DNA of 64,000 bases from Limnephilus marmoratus (Eukaryota; Arthropoda; Insecta; Trichoptera; Limnephilidae), in NCBI GenBank assembly GCA_917880885.1, contig OU862913.1, forward strand, positions 45,851,460-45,915,459. Direction: 5' to 3'. The position numbers were made by a program, and so were the translations under genes. Shown here piece by piece: positions 44,801 to 54,266 of the stretch. Under the pieces are notes generated by a model. The model was not told where the DNA came from. It ran no database searches and saw only the letters and a list, made by a program, of their open reading frames with translations. How positions within the stretch are numbered: the stretch's first letter is position 1; the number at the start of each line of letters is the position of its first letter.

Positions 44801-46608
44801 TTTTAATGGAAAGGATGTACTTCAAGGATAGATTGATGAGAATTTGGTTAGGTTCTGATTATCGGATCCATTACAAAGTAACGGAACTCTCCAATTCTTA
44901 GGAGCAAATTAATGAAACTCGGCCGAATCTCTTAATTTGACCCTAATGTCATTATGGTCAAATTATGTCTGTCTCATATGAGCAGCACGTTTAGTAGATC
45001 TACCCATATTCAGACAAATTAGTGTACTTCAGATTCACTAAAAATCAAAAAATAAACAAAAATTTTAACAAAACAAAAAAACGACTTCAAAAATGCACTA
45101 AAAAGTAAAAAAATAATTTCATATTCTTCTACAACTTCATAATCGACTTACTTTTTCTACTCATCAATATGTAGGTACGATTGTTATTTTTGGAGTCGGT
45201 GTCAGCAAAGGTACCCGGCCCGGCGCGGCGTGTTTACTTGACAGCTCTCCTCACGCCGCAGCCCCGCTCTCGCCTCTCGCCACAAGCACATCTCACCTAT
45301 AACTATGTATGTAGTTACAAACCTACCATGACTGACACCGATTCCAAAAATGACAATCGTACCTACATATTGATGAGTAGAAAAAGTAAGTCGATTATGA
45401 AGTTGTAGAAGAATATGAAATTATTTTTTTACTTTTTAGTGCATTTTTGAAGTCGTTTTTTTGTTTTGTTAAAATTTTTGTTTATAAATCCCCATGACAG
45501 ACTTCCATTATATATAAATTCATTTCAAATTCATTCGCTCAAACCTAATATTATTTTTTCACTTGGCTTTCCTGGCAACCACGAAGCTCCAAGTAAATTT
45601 ATCCACATTTTAAACTCGAAATGGAGCGGCTGGAAAACTATTTATACAGATGGTTCTAAATCTCCCTTATCTAGCCATGTGGGAGCGGCGTTCCACTGCC
45701 CAAGAGACCAAATCAGTAAAAAAATAAAACTTCATAAAGAAGCCTCAATTTTCACAGCTGAATGCATAGCTATTTTAGAATCCTTAAAATACATTGAAAG
45801 TATTCAAATTGGTAAAATTTTAATTCTTTCCGATTCCCTGAGTGCACTCCAAAAATTAAACTCCTCCCCTTTCCACTACCCTGAAGATGATTTGTGTATT
45901 GGAATCCGCACTTTTTTACATAAGTTAGCTATCTCTGGCAGAGAGATCGCGTTGGCTTGGATACCTAGCCACTGCGGTATTCCTGGTAATGAAAAGGCCG
46001 ATTTATTGGCGAAAGATGCCATCGATTCCGGAGAGTTTTTGTACAATTTCTTAAACCCCAACGACCTTCTAATCAAACTGAAAGAAAACATGATCTCCAC
46101 ATGGCAGAATCATTGGAATGAGTCGAGTAAAACAAAGGGTAATCATTTTTACAAATTACAGCCCACGATTCCTTCAAAACCGTGGTTTTCTGGGCTCTCT
46201 TTGAACAAATTTTCAACTTCTTCCATTTGCCGTATGCGAATAGGACATTGCTGCCACAATGTTCATCTGACAAGAATTCAGGTTAAGAATTCTGCCATGT
46301 GTGAGTGTCGTCTTGAAGAGGAGGACCTCAACCATATATTTTTCAGTTGCCCTATAAATAATAATTATAAAAATTTCATCCCTGATCTGATCAATACAGG
46401 TATATTGCCCCCCTACGACATGGCTTTTTGGTATCCTCTATTGACAAACGTGTATATAAAATCATTTCTTATTTTATTAAAGTTAATGGCATCAACTTGT
46501 AAATTTACCTACCGAACTATTCATACATGTATATGTGTGTATGTATGTGTGTATATATGTGTGTGTATATATAATATATTTTTTTTATTACTATTTATAT
46601 GTATTTAG
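41822..46608 (+). pseudogene. LINE ORF2: endonuclease, RT, RNase H; one frameshift and one insertion
   Basis: The ATG at 41822 starts ILQWNCHSLRNKSVDI, the AP endonuclease, with AVSETWLEP, GDFNAHHGLWG and GSDHYPI. The first frame ends at 43003. A one-base change in the A-rich run 42843-42858 moves the protein to frame 42816-44720, with RT motifs (PGEDGIPYSLIK, YRPIALSSSLVKIAEHLI, QFGFRKTKSTTESI, GLPQGSVLSPILFNIY, LQYADDFFIY). The RT tail is cut at about 44518. After the insertion, frame 45466-46608 has RNase H (TIYTDGSKS, AECIAILESL, ILSDSLSALQ, IPSHCGIPGNEKADLLAK) and a C-terminal Cys/His motif. The final residues run through a GT-rich microsatellite. The RNase H and YADD place it with I-type LINEs. 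Confidence 0.88.
44518..45484. mobile_element. insertion in LINE ORF2 with a long palindromic half
   Basis: It begins about aaacgacttcaaaaaggagg and includes a T run (44561-44581) and an AT-rich noncoding part. It ends in a palindrome: arms about 45053-45205 and 45333-45484, sharing acgacttcaaaaatgcacta and tcgacttactttttctactc, around a GC-rich loop. The motif cgacttcaaaaa occurs at its left end, at the start of the left arm, and inverted at the right end. The LINE RNase H frame resumes directly after it. I could not fix a target duplication. Confidence 0.65.
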
Positions 46609-46783
46609 TGTGTTTAGTGAATTGTATATTATATATTTATGTTATATACTTGTAATTCTCTTGTAAATAAATACTAACATACACAATTACAAAAACTCGC
46701 ACACTCTCTACTTGACACTGGCTAGAACACTCCATTGGGGTGAAAAGCCATTTAAAGAAGAAGAAGAAGAACAACAAAGATAG

Positions 46784-46917
46784 ATAATATCTATGACTGT
46801 GTGACGACAGAATCTCTCGACCAATGGGAAAACTTTGAATTTCTATGGAAAAGCTTTTGACAGCTGGGTGAAATAATACAAATACATCAAAATGGTTGCT
46901 CGATTGCTCTCAACGGT
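46784..46917. other. flank between LINE and Harbinger element
   Basis: The sequence ctgtgtgacgacagaatctc just after the LINE resembles tgtgtgacgacacaatctc just before Harbinger copy 2 (about 52296-52315), so both Harbinger copies sit next to related flanking sequence. No gene. Confidence 0.4.
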
Positions 46918-47107
46918 TTAAGCAAGGATCATACTGAGCAGACGCAACGCAACGCAACGTTCCTGTCTCGTTCACACTGGCCGACGTACGTAGCGTCGCT
47001 GTGACCACGTGACAAGGGGTCTCTGGTTGTGCGCAGGCGCGTTTGATTTGACACATTTGACATTTATTTTTTAGGTTATGTTTATGTGATTCTCTTCTCA
47101 GCAGATG

Positions 47108-47430
47108 ACGGCTTTGCCATATCTTAGAAGTGAATTTGAAGATGATTTGCTACGATTATTATTATTAAATAAATATTCTCGTAAAAAGAAAAAAAGTGAG
47201 AAGAATTTGGGTCCACAACATTAACAAACAAAGACAAATGTTTGTAGAGTTCCATACTTTAGTAAAGGAACTAGAATCTGATGACGATTCTTCATGTACT
47301 TCCGTATGAGTAAAGTGGTATTTGAAGAGCTTCACAGCATAATTGAATATGACATAAAAAAAGAAAACACACGTCTTCGAAAGTCAATTGGGATCAGAGA
47401 AAGACTGGCAGTGTGTCTAAAGTTTGATTG
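47108..47430 (+). pseudogene. Harbinger transposase N-terminal remnant
   Basis: In shifting frames the + strand reads SEFEDDLLRLLLLNKYSRKK, RRIWVHNINKQRQ, EFHTLVKELESDDD, FRMSKVVFEELHSIIE and RKSIGIRERLAVCLK. This is the order of the N-terminal, pre-catalytic part of Harbinger transposases. The DDE core is absent. Confidence 0.78.
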
Positions 47431-47460
47431 ACATTCATTATAGGGGTATAATATTGAAAA

Positions 47461-47591
47461 TCATGCCATGAATGGCTGAAATTTCTTCATAAGTTGCACT
47501 GCGTATGCAGAATCTCTATAATCCTGTAATTTGATTTTATAAATAACTTCGTGCCGTCTAAAAGCTTCAATAAACTGTTCGTCATCCATTT
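47461..47591 (-). pseudogene. MADF-domain protein N-terminal remnant, copy 1
   Basis: The ATG at 47591 begins MDDEQFIEAFRRHEVIYKIK and continues QDYRDSAYAVQL, the first helices of a MADF DNA-binding domain. It is a usual partner protein of insect Harbinger elements. The frame stops at the deletion junction (47461). The matching copy is at 52644. Confidence 0.8.
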
Positions 47592-47994
47592 TTGAATAAT
47601 ATCTGTCAAAAAAACAACCATAGATATAGCGAAACAACGTTAGATGCTCAGATAACACCAAAGAGATGTAAAATCATCTCGTAGTAGGCGTGACCATACC
47701 CCCTCCACCTTCCACATGGCCCACGCCGATCTGGCTGCGGCAGATCCGCGTAGCGTAGGGGGCGTCGGTTTGCGTTGCGTGGGGCTAGTGTGATTCTAAA
47801 GCACCCGTTTCCATAGAAAATGTAAGAATGGTAAGTAGTCCAGATATGGAAATGATGACGTCTACCTACGTTGCGTAGCGTTGCGTGGGCCTAGTATGTT
47901 CCCAGCTTTATTTACATGCGACGCGAATTCAAAATTTGCTTCCTAAACAAGGGAAATAGAATTGAATACGTTTATTATCCAATTTTAAGAACTC

Positions 47995-48550
47995 GTGCAT
48001 ATGTTTGTGGCTACTAGTATCGCAAAACGTCTCATTTCGCGATATGATTATGCTCGTGAAAACCATTATAACCTGCAAACAAAAAGGTACAAACATTTAT
48101 ATGAAACATTTCTGCATTTATCTTGTTTTGTTTTTATCTGTCTTGATGTATCTCATGAGATATTTTCTTTAATATTTTCAGCTCGAAACACCAAATCCTG
48201 TCCTTACAGCTGACAGGCCGGTGGAGATTACTAGTGTCATTCAGAAGAGAGCACGTTCCACGAACGACGGCCTGCGCCTACAGGTCTCTGGGTTTGTTTG
48301 GATTTTACCTTATTATAATAATACATATAAAAGCATTAATTTAGCACCTTAATGATGACATATGATTGTTTGTTGTAGGTTATTGCAGTAGGACAGTAAC
48401 GTTGTGATGTTATGTTCCACCACTCTCTTGCACCGCTGTTCTTGAGAGAACATAAGAAGGAGGAAGAGTACTACATGGACTGGACCAGGATGCAACAGGA
48501 GCAATATATTCTCAGTACGCTTAGCTTTTCTAAATTTATTCTATTTTTAT
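47995..48550 (+). other. possible host exons, unrecognised
   Basis: 48182-48283 is open in frame 1 (LETPNPVLTADRPVEITSVI..STNDGLRLQ), with an acceptor tattttcag class and a donor gtctct, and has more balanced composition than its surroundings. An acceptor at 48378 would give VIAVGQ and a TAA. After that stop the same frame resumes FLREHKKEEEYYMDWTRMQQ to about 48510, which also looks like real protein. An upstream open segment (48001-48087, IAKRLISRYDYARENHY) ends in a GT donor but in a different phase. This could be the end of a host gene, or a pseudogene with one stop. I cannot name the family. Confidence 0.35.
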
Positions 48551-48554
48551 CAGG

Positions 48555-49495
48555 AGAGTACGCACACATTGTGCAATATAGTTGTGAACTTGGAGCAGGT
48601 GGATGAGTTTGTATATCGTGGGAAGTATGTGTTTGAGAGACGGGAAGGCTGATAGAGATATTGAAATAAGGGTAAATGTAGGTAATTCTATTAATAAAGG
48701 ACTGAATGCCGTTGGCGCTAACAAAAAACTGTCTAAAGAAGCGAAACTATCAGTCCACAACGGAATGCTGGTATCTACCCTGATGTATGGCAGTGAGGCA
48801 TGGAACTGGCAGAGGAAAGTGGACTGAATGCTGTAGAAATGACACCTCTGAGGATGTGTGGTAAATCTACGTACGGTCCTGTATATTTTCTGCCTGTACA
48901 GAGTATAAATAAAATAATATATGTACATTTTATATGCAGCAAAGCGTTCATTGGTCAAATCGTTGTACTCGTACATATAGTTTCATATCAATGATCGATG
49001 AACCCATGGATGCAAGTTTTAGCCATAAGTTGTTATAATGGATTGTCTACTTTGTAGTTGGAATTAGATTGTAGAAATATAAGTCTGTGCAGAGCACCTT
49101 TGAGGTAATTTTTTACAAAAATGGCGCTATACAAATCATCTAAATATTATTATTATTTATGATCAAGCAATGCAATGCAATGCAAGGCTGATCATAATGA
49201 GTAAGATTAAGAAAGGGACCCTCAGATGGTTTGGGCTTGTAGAGCGAATGAACGAAGCGTGGGGTGTAAGTAGAATATATGACGCAGATGTGAGTGGTAG
49301 ATGAAGTCAGGGACGCCAGAGGAAAACCTGACACGATCAAGGGAATCCGATACTTGCATCGGGCCACGTCAAGAGTCAGAAATAGTATGTATGAGTCGAT
49401 GTACGAGTGTGAATGAGGCAAAGAGTGTGTGCCAAGACCGAGTTGTTTGACGGTCCGTCCTATTGGTCTACCCCTGCGGGGAAACGGCGTGATGT
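48555..49495 (+). mobile_element. RTE-type LINE copy 4, interrupted
   Basis: It starts at LEQVDEFVYRG (about 48590) and runs through AKLSVHNGMLVSTLMYGSEA to MCGKSTYG. It is then interrupted from about 48885 to 49175 by unrelated AT-rich sequence. It resumes with the equivalent of KADxxMSKIKKGTLRWFG and ends at aaacggcgtgatgttatta. Many stops. Confidence 0.75.
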
Positions 49496-51164
49496 TATTA
49501 GTTTTTCTTGTATTTACTGTTTTTAATAAAATACTAAAATGTTTAATTGAGTTTTTCATTTTTCTGTTGAAACCAGAGAAATGTCAAAGTCGATACTATC
49601 GTAGGAAATTTTATTTGAAATGAGGTGTGTAGATGCAAAGGCAGCAATCTCCCACTTATGTGTTTTTGAGAAAAAGGCAAAAAACTTGTAGACATTAAAT
49701 GGGATTTCACAGAACATTGAAAAAATTACATTAAATAGATGTTTGATATCATGGATTATTTGCATCATCAGATTTTTTTTAATGCAAGCCTATAAAAAGA
49801 TAAATAACTTTTTAATCCGGAGATTGCTGCTTTTGCTACCAAGAGTTGGAGATTGCTGCTTTTGCTACATACAACGTCGGAGATTGCTGTGTTTGCTACA
49901 AACCTTCCCAAAAAAACGCCATCTTTGTTTTGTGTTGATTGGCTTCAAGGAATACTTTATAACTCAATAAGGGGTAATTGCAAAAAATAAACTTTTTGAA
50001 GATATTATTGAACTTTTTTTTCCAGAAAACAGGTGTTATTATGCGTGGAGTAAAAAATATGAGAAAAGATGATACATAATATTCTGAATAATTAATAATT
50101 CAGACAGTGAACCAAAAATATGAGAAAGAAAAGAGTGTAATATGAGGAAGAAAAAAACAAGCCTGATAAATTGTTTAATATTATTATGTCAAAACATTTT
50201 TTTTTATATGAATCCCGCACAAGAGTCACCAATTGCTTCCGTCTGGAGCCAGCGAGACTATGGCATCCCCAATTATTGGGGTATGTTGTGAGGCTGAAAG
50301 TACTTTCCTTCCTTTCCTTAAAAAAAACCCTCCACGAGCATCTCCAAAGATGACATAGGCCTTAAGGAAAAAATGTTAAAAAAATATATACTACATTAGC
50401 TGACCCGACAAACACTGTTCTGCCATGTAAATTATTTCTAATGAATATTTTGTTTGTTAAATGAAAAATAACAAATGTATAGGAATAGGTAAGTGTGTGG
50501 GGATGGGATCTATGACAAAAAGAGGAATGGAAGGCTGTAGCTGATGACAGCCGATAAACACAATTAAAAATACCATTAAAGTGGGCAAATAAAATAAAGA
50601 AAAACAATATGACTTTCGAAGAGCAATTGAGTACACAATTTTTTTGTCAGTCCGTCTTTAGCCATCACAAATAAGCTCGATGGTTTGCCCACGCGAGAAC
50701 ATGATGCCGAATGAAATATCAAAATGACGCGACGCTTCTCGTGAATGTCTTGCGAATGTGTGAATGTAAGTTCGATGAGGCGGACGTAGCGCCATCTTTC
50801 ATTCAACAATGTAAATAATTTCGTTCTGTTTGAAATATGAAAGACGGTTAAATTTGTTCATACAAAAATATTATAACCGCTTTTGAAAAATGGGAGGGTG
50901 GGGGTAGGAGGGTTAAAATTTGGGGTTATAGGTATTTGTTGATGCCAAATAAAAAAACATTAAAAAAGTTGTTCAGAAAAATTGATTTTTCTGGATAGGG
51001 ACACCCTAATCACCTAGCGGTATAAAATATACTTTAAAACCTATTCTCATATCTACCAAACATACATTAAAAAAATTATAAAAATCGGTAAAGCCGTTTC
51101 GGAGGAGTGCGACCTCAAACACCGTGACACGAGATATTTATATGTATATAAGATATTATTAAAA
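49496..51164. repeat. repeat-rich noncoding stretch
   Basis: 49621-49654 carries tgaggtgtgtagatgcaaag followed by gcagcaatctcc, which recurs inverted at 51945-51976. ggagattgctgcttttgcta-type units occur three times at 49818-49895. 50210-50290 is a piece of the SINE body (ttgcttccgtctggagccag) fused to a CR1-like tail (50300-50375). The rest, including 50376-51164, has no recognised gene. Confidence 0.5.
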
Positions 51165-51285
51165 AGTGAATTAATTGTGAAATACCACAAATTTATCAAA
51201 TAAAATTTATTTGTGCACGCCGGGTTCGAACCCACGACTTTCGGATTGTGAGTGTTACCTCGGGACCACGGAGGCTGTCAAAACA
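51165..51285 (-). mobile_element. tRNA-derived SINE, copy C (head only)
   Basis: On the minus strand it starts cctccgtggtcccgaggta and has box B gggttcgaaccc, the best-preserved of the three heads, followed by cgtgcacaaataaattttat and truncation. Same family as the copies at 5513-5925 and 28119-29290. Confidence 0.75.
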
Positions 51286-52324
51286 TCAAACATGGCGTGA
51301 AGAAAAGGTGTCAAATTGTCTGATTTTTAATGTAATGGCTACTAAAATATATTATTTTATATTTTCGGAAACGGAAATACTTACTTCTAACTGATACTAG
51401 GCATTTTTGAAATAAAAAGTGCAAAAGTGAAAAATAAATAGATTATCATTAATAGATAATTTTTTGAGAGTTATAATGCTTTCCTCCAAGCCAAAATAAA
51501 ATCTCACAGCTACATTCCATGATATTTTTGTAACATTTCGTTTCTAATATTCAGACTTAATAATAGGTTTGCGGGCGTCTTTTGATAATGCTGGGGTCGG
51601 GTGACAATCCATCTTCAATAATTATCGAAAATATTTATTCCAAACACACTTTTACATACTTCAAAACATCAAAAACTCACATAGAAAAATCAGCACCAAA
51701 TGCTAATTTAGTAAGGAGCGGCCATCTTGTCACGTGACACTTCCTATGAATTTGATTGGCCGAAATGGAGAATGCTACGTTTGCTTTGAAAAGAACATGG
51801 AGATTGCTGCCTTTGCTTTTAATACGTATTTTCAAACTCGGATTTTGATGGGAATAAGTTGAGTTTGTAAATTACCAATGCATTTATTAGGTGCACAATT
51901 TGAATCTCTATGGAACTGCATTCATAACTTTTTTTCGATATTTTGGAGATTGCTGCCTTTGCATCTACACACCTCAAATTGTTCTTCTCCTTTTGAAGGG
52001 ATTGAAATTTCAAGTAATTTTAGGTTATTTTTACGACAGTTGGTTTCTTCATAGGGCATCGGGTTTCAATTTGATAAAGCTCTGTCCGGAGAAAATGAGC
52101 CGTAAAAAAAAGTAAGCTCATTTTCTCAAGGCAGCAATCTGTCAGATGCAGCTCTTTTGCCCTGGGGAACATTTTGACATGTAATTTTATTTTTAAAATA
52201 ATATTTTGGGCTAATAAATTGGGTAGGTACTGAAAGATAATTATATTGCCTATGGTCGAGCCTTTTATTTTGTTTCCTCTATCCATTGTTGATGGTATGT
52301 GTGACGACACAATCTCTAATCGAA
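51286..52324. other. noncoding, with dispersed gattgctgcctttgc motifs
   Basis: ggagattgctgcctttgc occurs at about 51799 and 51945. A 12-bp perfect hairpin (gagaaaatgagc ... gctcattttctc) lies at about 52090-52127. No gene seen. Confidence 0.4.
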
Positions 52325-52327
52325 TAA

Positions 52328-53324
52328 AGGTAAGGCCACACTGAGCCCACGCAACGCCACGCCACGTGGGTAGACGTCACCATTTCCATATCTGGACTGC
52401 TTACCATCCACACATTTTCTATGGAAACGGGTGCTTTAGAAACATACTAGCCCCACGCAATGCACACCGACGCCCCCTACGCTACGCGGACCTGCCGCAG
52501 CCAGATCGGCGTGGGCCATGTGGAAGGTGGAGGGGGTATGGTCACGCCTACTACGAGATGATTTTACATCTTTTTGGTGTTATCTGAGCATCTAACGTTG
52601 TTTCGCTATATCTATGGTTGTTTTTTTGACAGATATTATTCAAAAATGGATGACGAACAGTTTATTGAAGCTTTTAGACGGCACGAAGTTATTTATAAAA
52701 TCAAATTACAGGATTATAGAGATTCTGCATACGCAGTGCAACTTAGGAAAAAATTTCAGCCATTTATGGCATGATTTTCAATATTATACCCCTATAATGA
52801 ATGTCAATCAAACTTTAGATCTTTCTCTGGTCCCAATTGACTTTCGAAGATGTGTGTTTTCTTTTTTTATGTCATATTCAATAATTCAATTATGCTGTGA
52901 AGCTCTTCAAATACCACTTTACTCATACGGAAGTACATGAAGAATCGTCCGTCATCAGATTCTAGTTCCTTTCCTTTAGTTTGTTAATGTATGGAACTCT
53001 CCAAACATTTGTGTTTGTTTGTTAATGTTGTGGACCCAAATACTTCTCACTTTTTTTCTTTTTACGAGAATATTGATTTAACAATAATAATCGTAGCAAA
53101 TCATCTTCAAATTCACTTTCAAGATATGGCAAAGCTGTCATCTGCTAAGAGAATCACATAAACATAACCTAAAAAATAAATGTCAAATGTGTCAAATCAA
53201 ACGCGCCTGCGCACAACCAGAGACCCCTTGTCACGTGGTCACAGCGACGCGTACGTACGTCTGGCCAGTGTGAACGGTACAGGAACGTTGCGTGGCGTTG
53301 CGTCTGCTCAGTATGATCCTTGCT
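52328..53324. mobile_element. PIF/Harbinger deletion derivative, copy 2, opposite orientation
   Basis: The flanks are TAA (52325-52327, 53325-53327) and the ends are AGGTAAGGCCACACTGAGC and the inverse of AGCAAGGATCATACTGAGC. It aligns end to end with copy 1 in reverse, including the same internal deletion junction, and is similar in length (997 against 987 bp). The + strand carries the MADF start, the minus strand the transposase start. Confidence 0.85.
52644..52774 (+). pseudogene. MADF-domain protein N-terminal remnant, copy 2
   Basis: The same protein start as at 47591 (MDDEQFIEAFRRHEVIYKIK), with LRKKFQ in place of LMKKFQ, ending at the same junction. A possible upstream acceptor tttttttgacag precedes it by about 20 bp, so the ATG may lie in a downstream exon of the parent gene. 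Confidence 0.8.
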
Positions 53325-53344
53325 TAAAAAGACTTTAAATAATA

Positions 53345-53630
53345 TAGGTATGTATATGGTCAAATAGCGTTGACACTTGGTTCATAGAAAAAGCACCAAG
53401 TTATCAATCTAATGACTGGTTTATTTTTATTTATGGGCGTACCCGTCCTACGATAAACTGTTCTCTCGACTCTCTACTGTTATACTAAGTTCATTTTTGT
53501 ATGCTATTTTACCTAGGCTCTCAGTGCTTCTCCTGAGATGCGAATAAACATTTCAACGATCGATCATATGTGTTTTAATAGTTAACACCTTCTGATTCCT
53601 CATAGTGGTCACACCACCACCACATTGGTG
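53345..53630 (+). repeat. probable gypsy 5' LTR and primer-binding site
   Basis: It ends just before attggtgacccgacaagtga (53623-53642), the primer-binding region found after LTRs of insect gypsy elements. An aataaa signal is at 53542. The left end is approximate and directly follows Harbinger copy 2. No matching 3' LTR is in the window. Confidence 0.6.
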
Positions 53631-53787
53631 ACCCGACAAGTGAACACGCATAGTGAAAGTGTAATAATCTGAACTTTCCTCCTGGCGCATTGCGGAAGTG
53701 CCATAAAGACGATCACTGCGTCAGGAGCATCAGACAAACATTTACATTTAGTGTCGTATTTTGGTGAAATATATTAGTGCCACGAAA

Positions 53788-54266
53788 GATGACGCAACCA
53801 GGCGGTAACGTGCCGACCGCACAGACCGAACCTCTCAACCCCGCACCGATCGCCCCGCCCGCAACGACCGCCACGCCCGAAGTAGACCGCGTGGCTGTTC
53901 GCATCCCGCCTTTTTGCCCAGCGGATCCGGAACTATGGTTTGCGATGGTGGAACGCAGTTTCGAGGCTGCAAGGGTGACAGTGGATGCCTCCAAGTTCGG
54001 CTTCGTTCTGGGAGCCTTGGAACCAGCCTACGCTCAGGAGGTGCGAGACATCATAGTGGCACCACCGAATGACGGAGCCTTCGCTCTGCTCAAACGTGAG
54101 TTAATACGACGCCTCAGCGCCACACAGGAGCGAGGCGGATCGAAAGCCGTCCCAGTTCCCCCGACACCTACGTACCCTTGCCGGCAACGCAGTATCTGAC
54201 GAGGTATTGAGGACTTTGTGGATGAGTCGCCTACCTCACAGCACACGGGTGGTCCTCGCCACGCCG
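53788..54266 (+). pseudogene. Ty3/gypsy Gag, truncated by a DNA element
   Basis: The ATG at 53788 starts a Pro/Ala-rich leader. The conserved gag block follows: RIPPFCPADPELWFAMVERS, FGFVLGALEPAYAQEVRDII, PPNDGAFALLKRELIRRLS. A shift near 54145-54155 moves the rest to another frame (RHLRTLAGNAVSDEVLRTLW, SRLPHSTRVVLATP). It ends at the terminal repeat of the next element at 54267. Pol is absent from the window. Confidence 0.82.

Larger units (their letters stand above)
38639..46769 (+). mobile_element. full-length I-group LINE, 14-bp TSD, with two nested insertions
   Basis: The duplication aacaacaaagatag flanks it exactly (38625-38638, 46770-46783). The 3' end is a (GAA)n run. Measured from 38639 as +1, GGTCG sits at +28 to +32, the place and consensus of the downstream promoter element used by TATA-less insect LINEs. 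ORF1 and ORF2 (endonuclease, RT, RNase H) follow. A hAT (38691-40142) sits in the 5' UTR 52 bp from the start, and a repeat of about 960 bp (about 44518-45482) sits between RT and RNase H. Without these the element is about 5.7 kb, a normal full length. Confidence 0.88.
46921..47907. mobile_element. PIF/Harbinger deletion derivative, copy 1
   Basis: The ends are AGCAAGGATCATACTGAGC and inverse of AGCTGGGAACATACTAGGC, with TTA on both sides (46918-46920, 47908-47910), the TWA duplication of PIF/Harbinger. Near the left end the + strand encodes the start of a Harbinger transposase; near the right end the minus strand encodes the start of a MADF protein. Both are cut at a common internal junction near 47430-47462. 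Confidence 0.85.

Noticed and set aside
46525..46600. Satellite or functional GT repeat
   Set aside because: A short TG/TA microsatellite at the end of the LINE ORF2, common in 3' UTR-like sequence.
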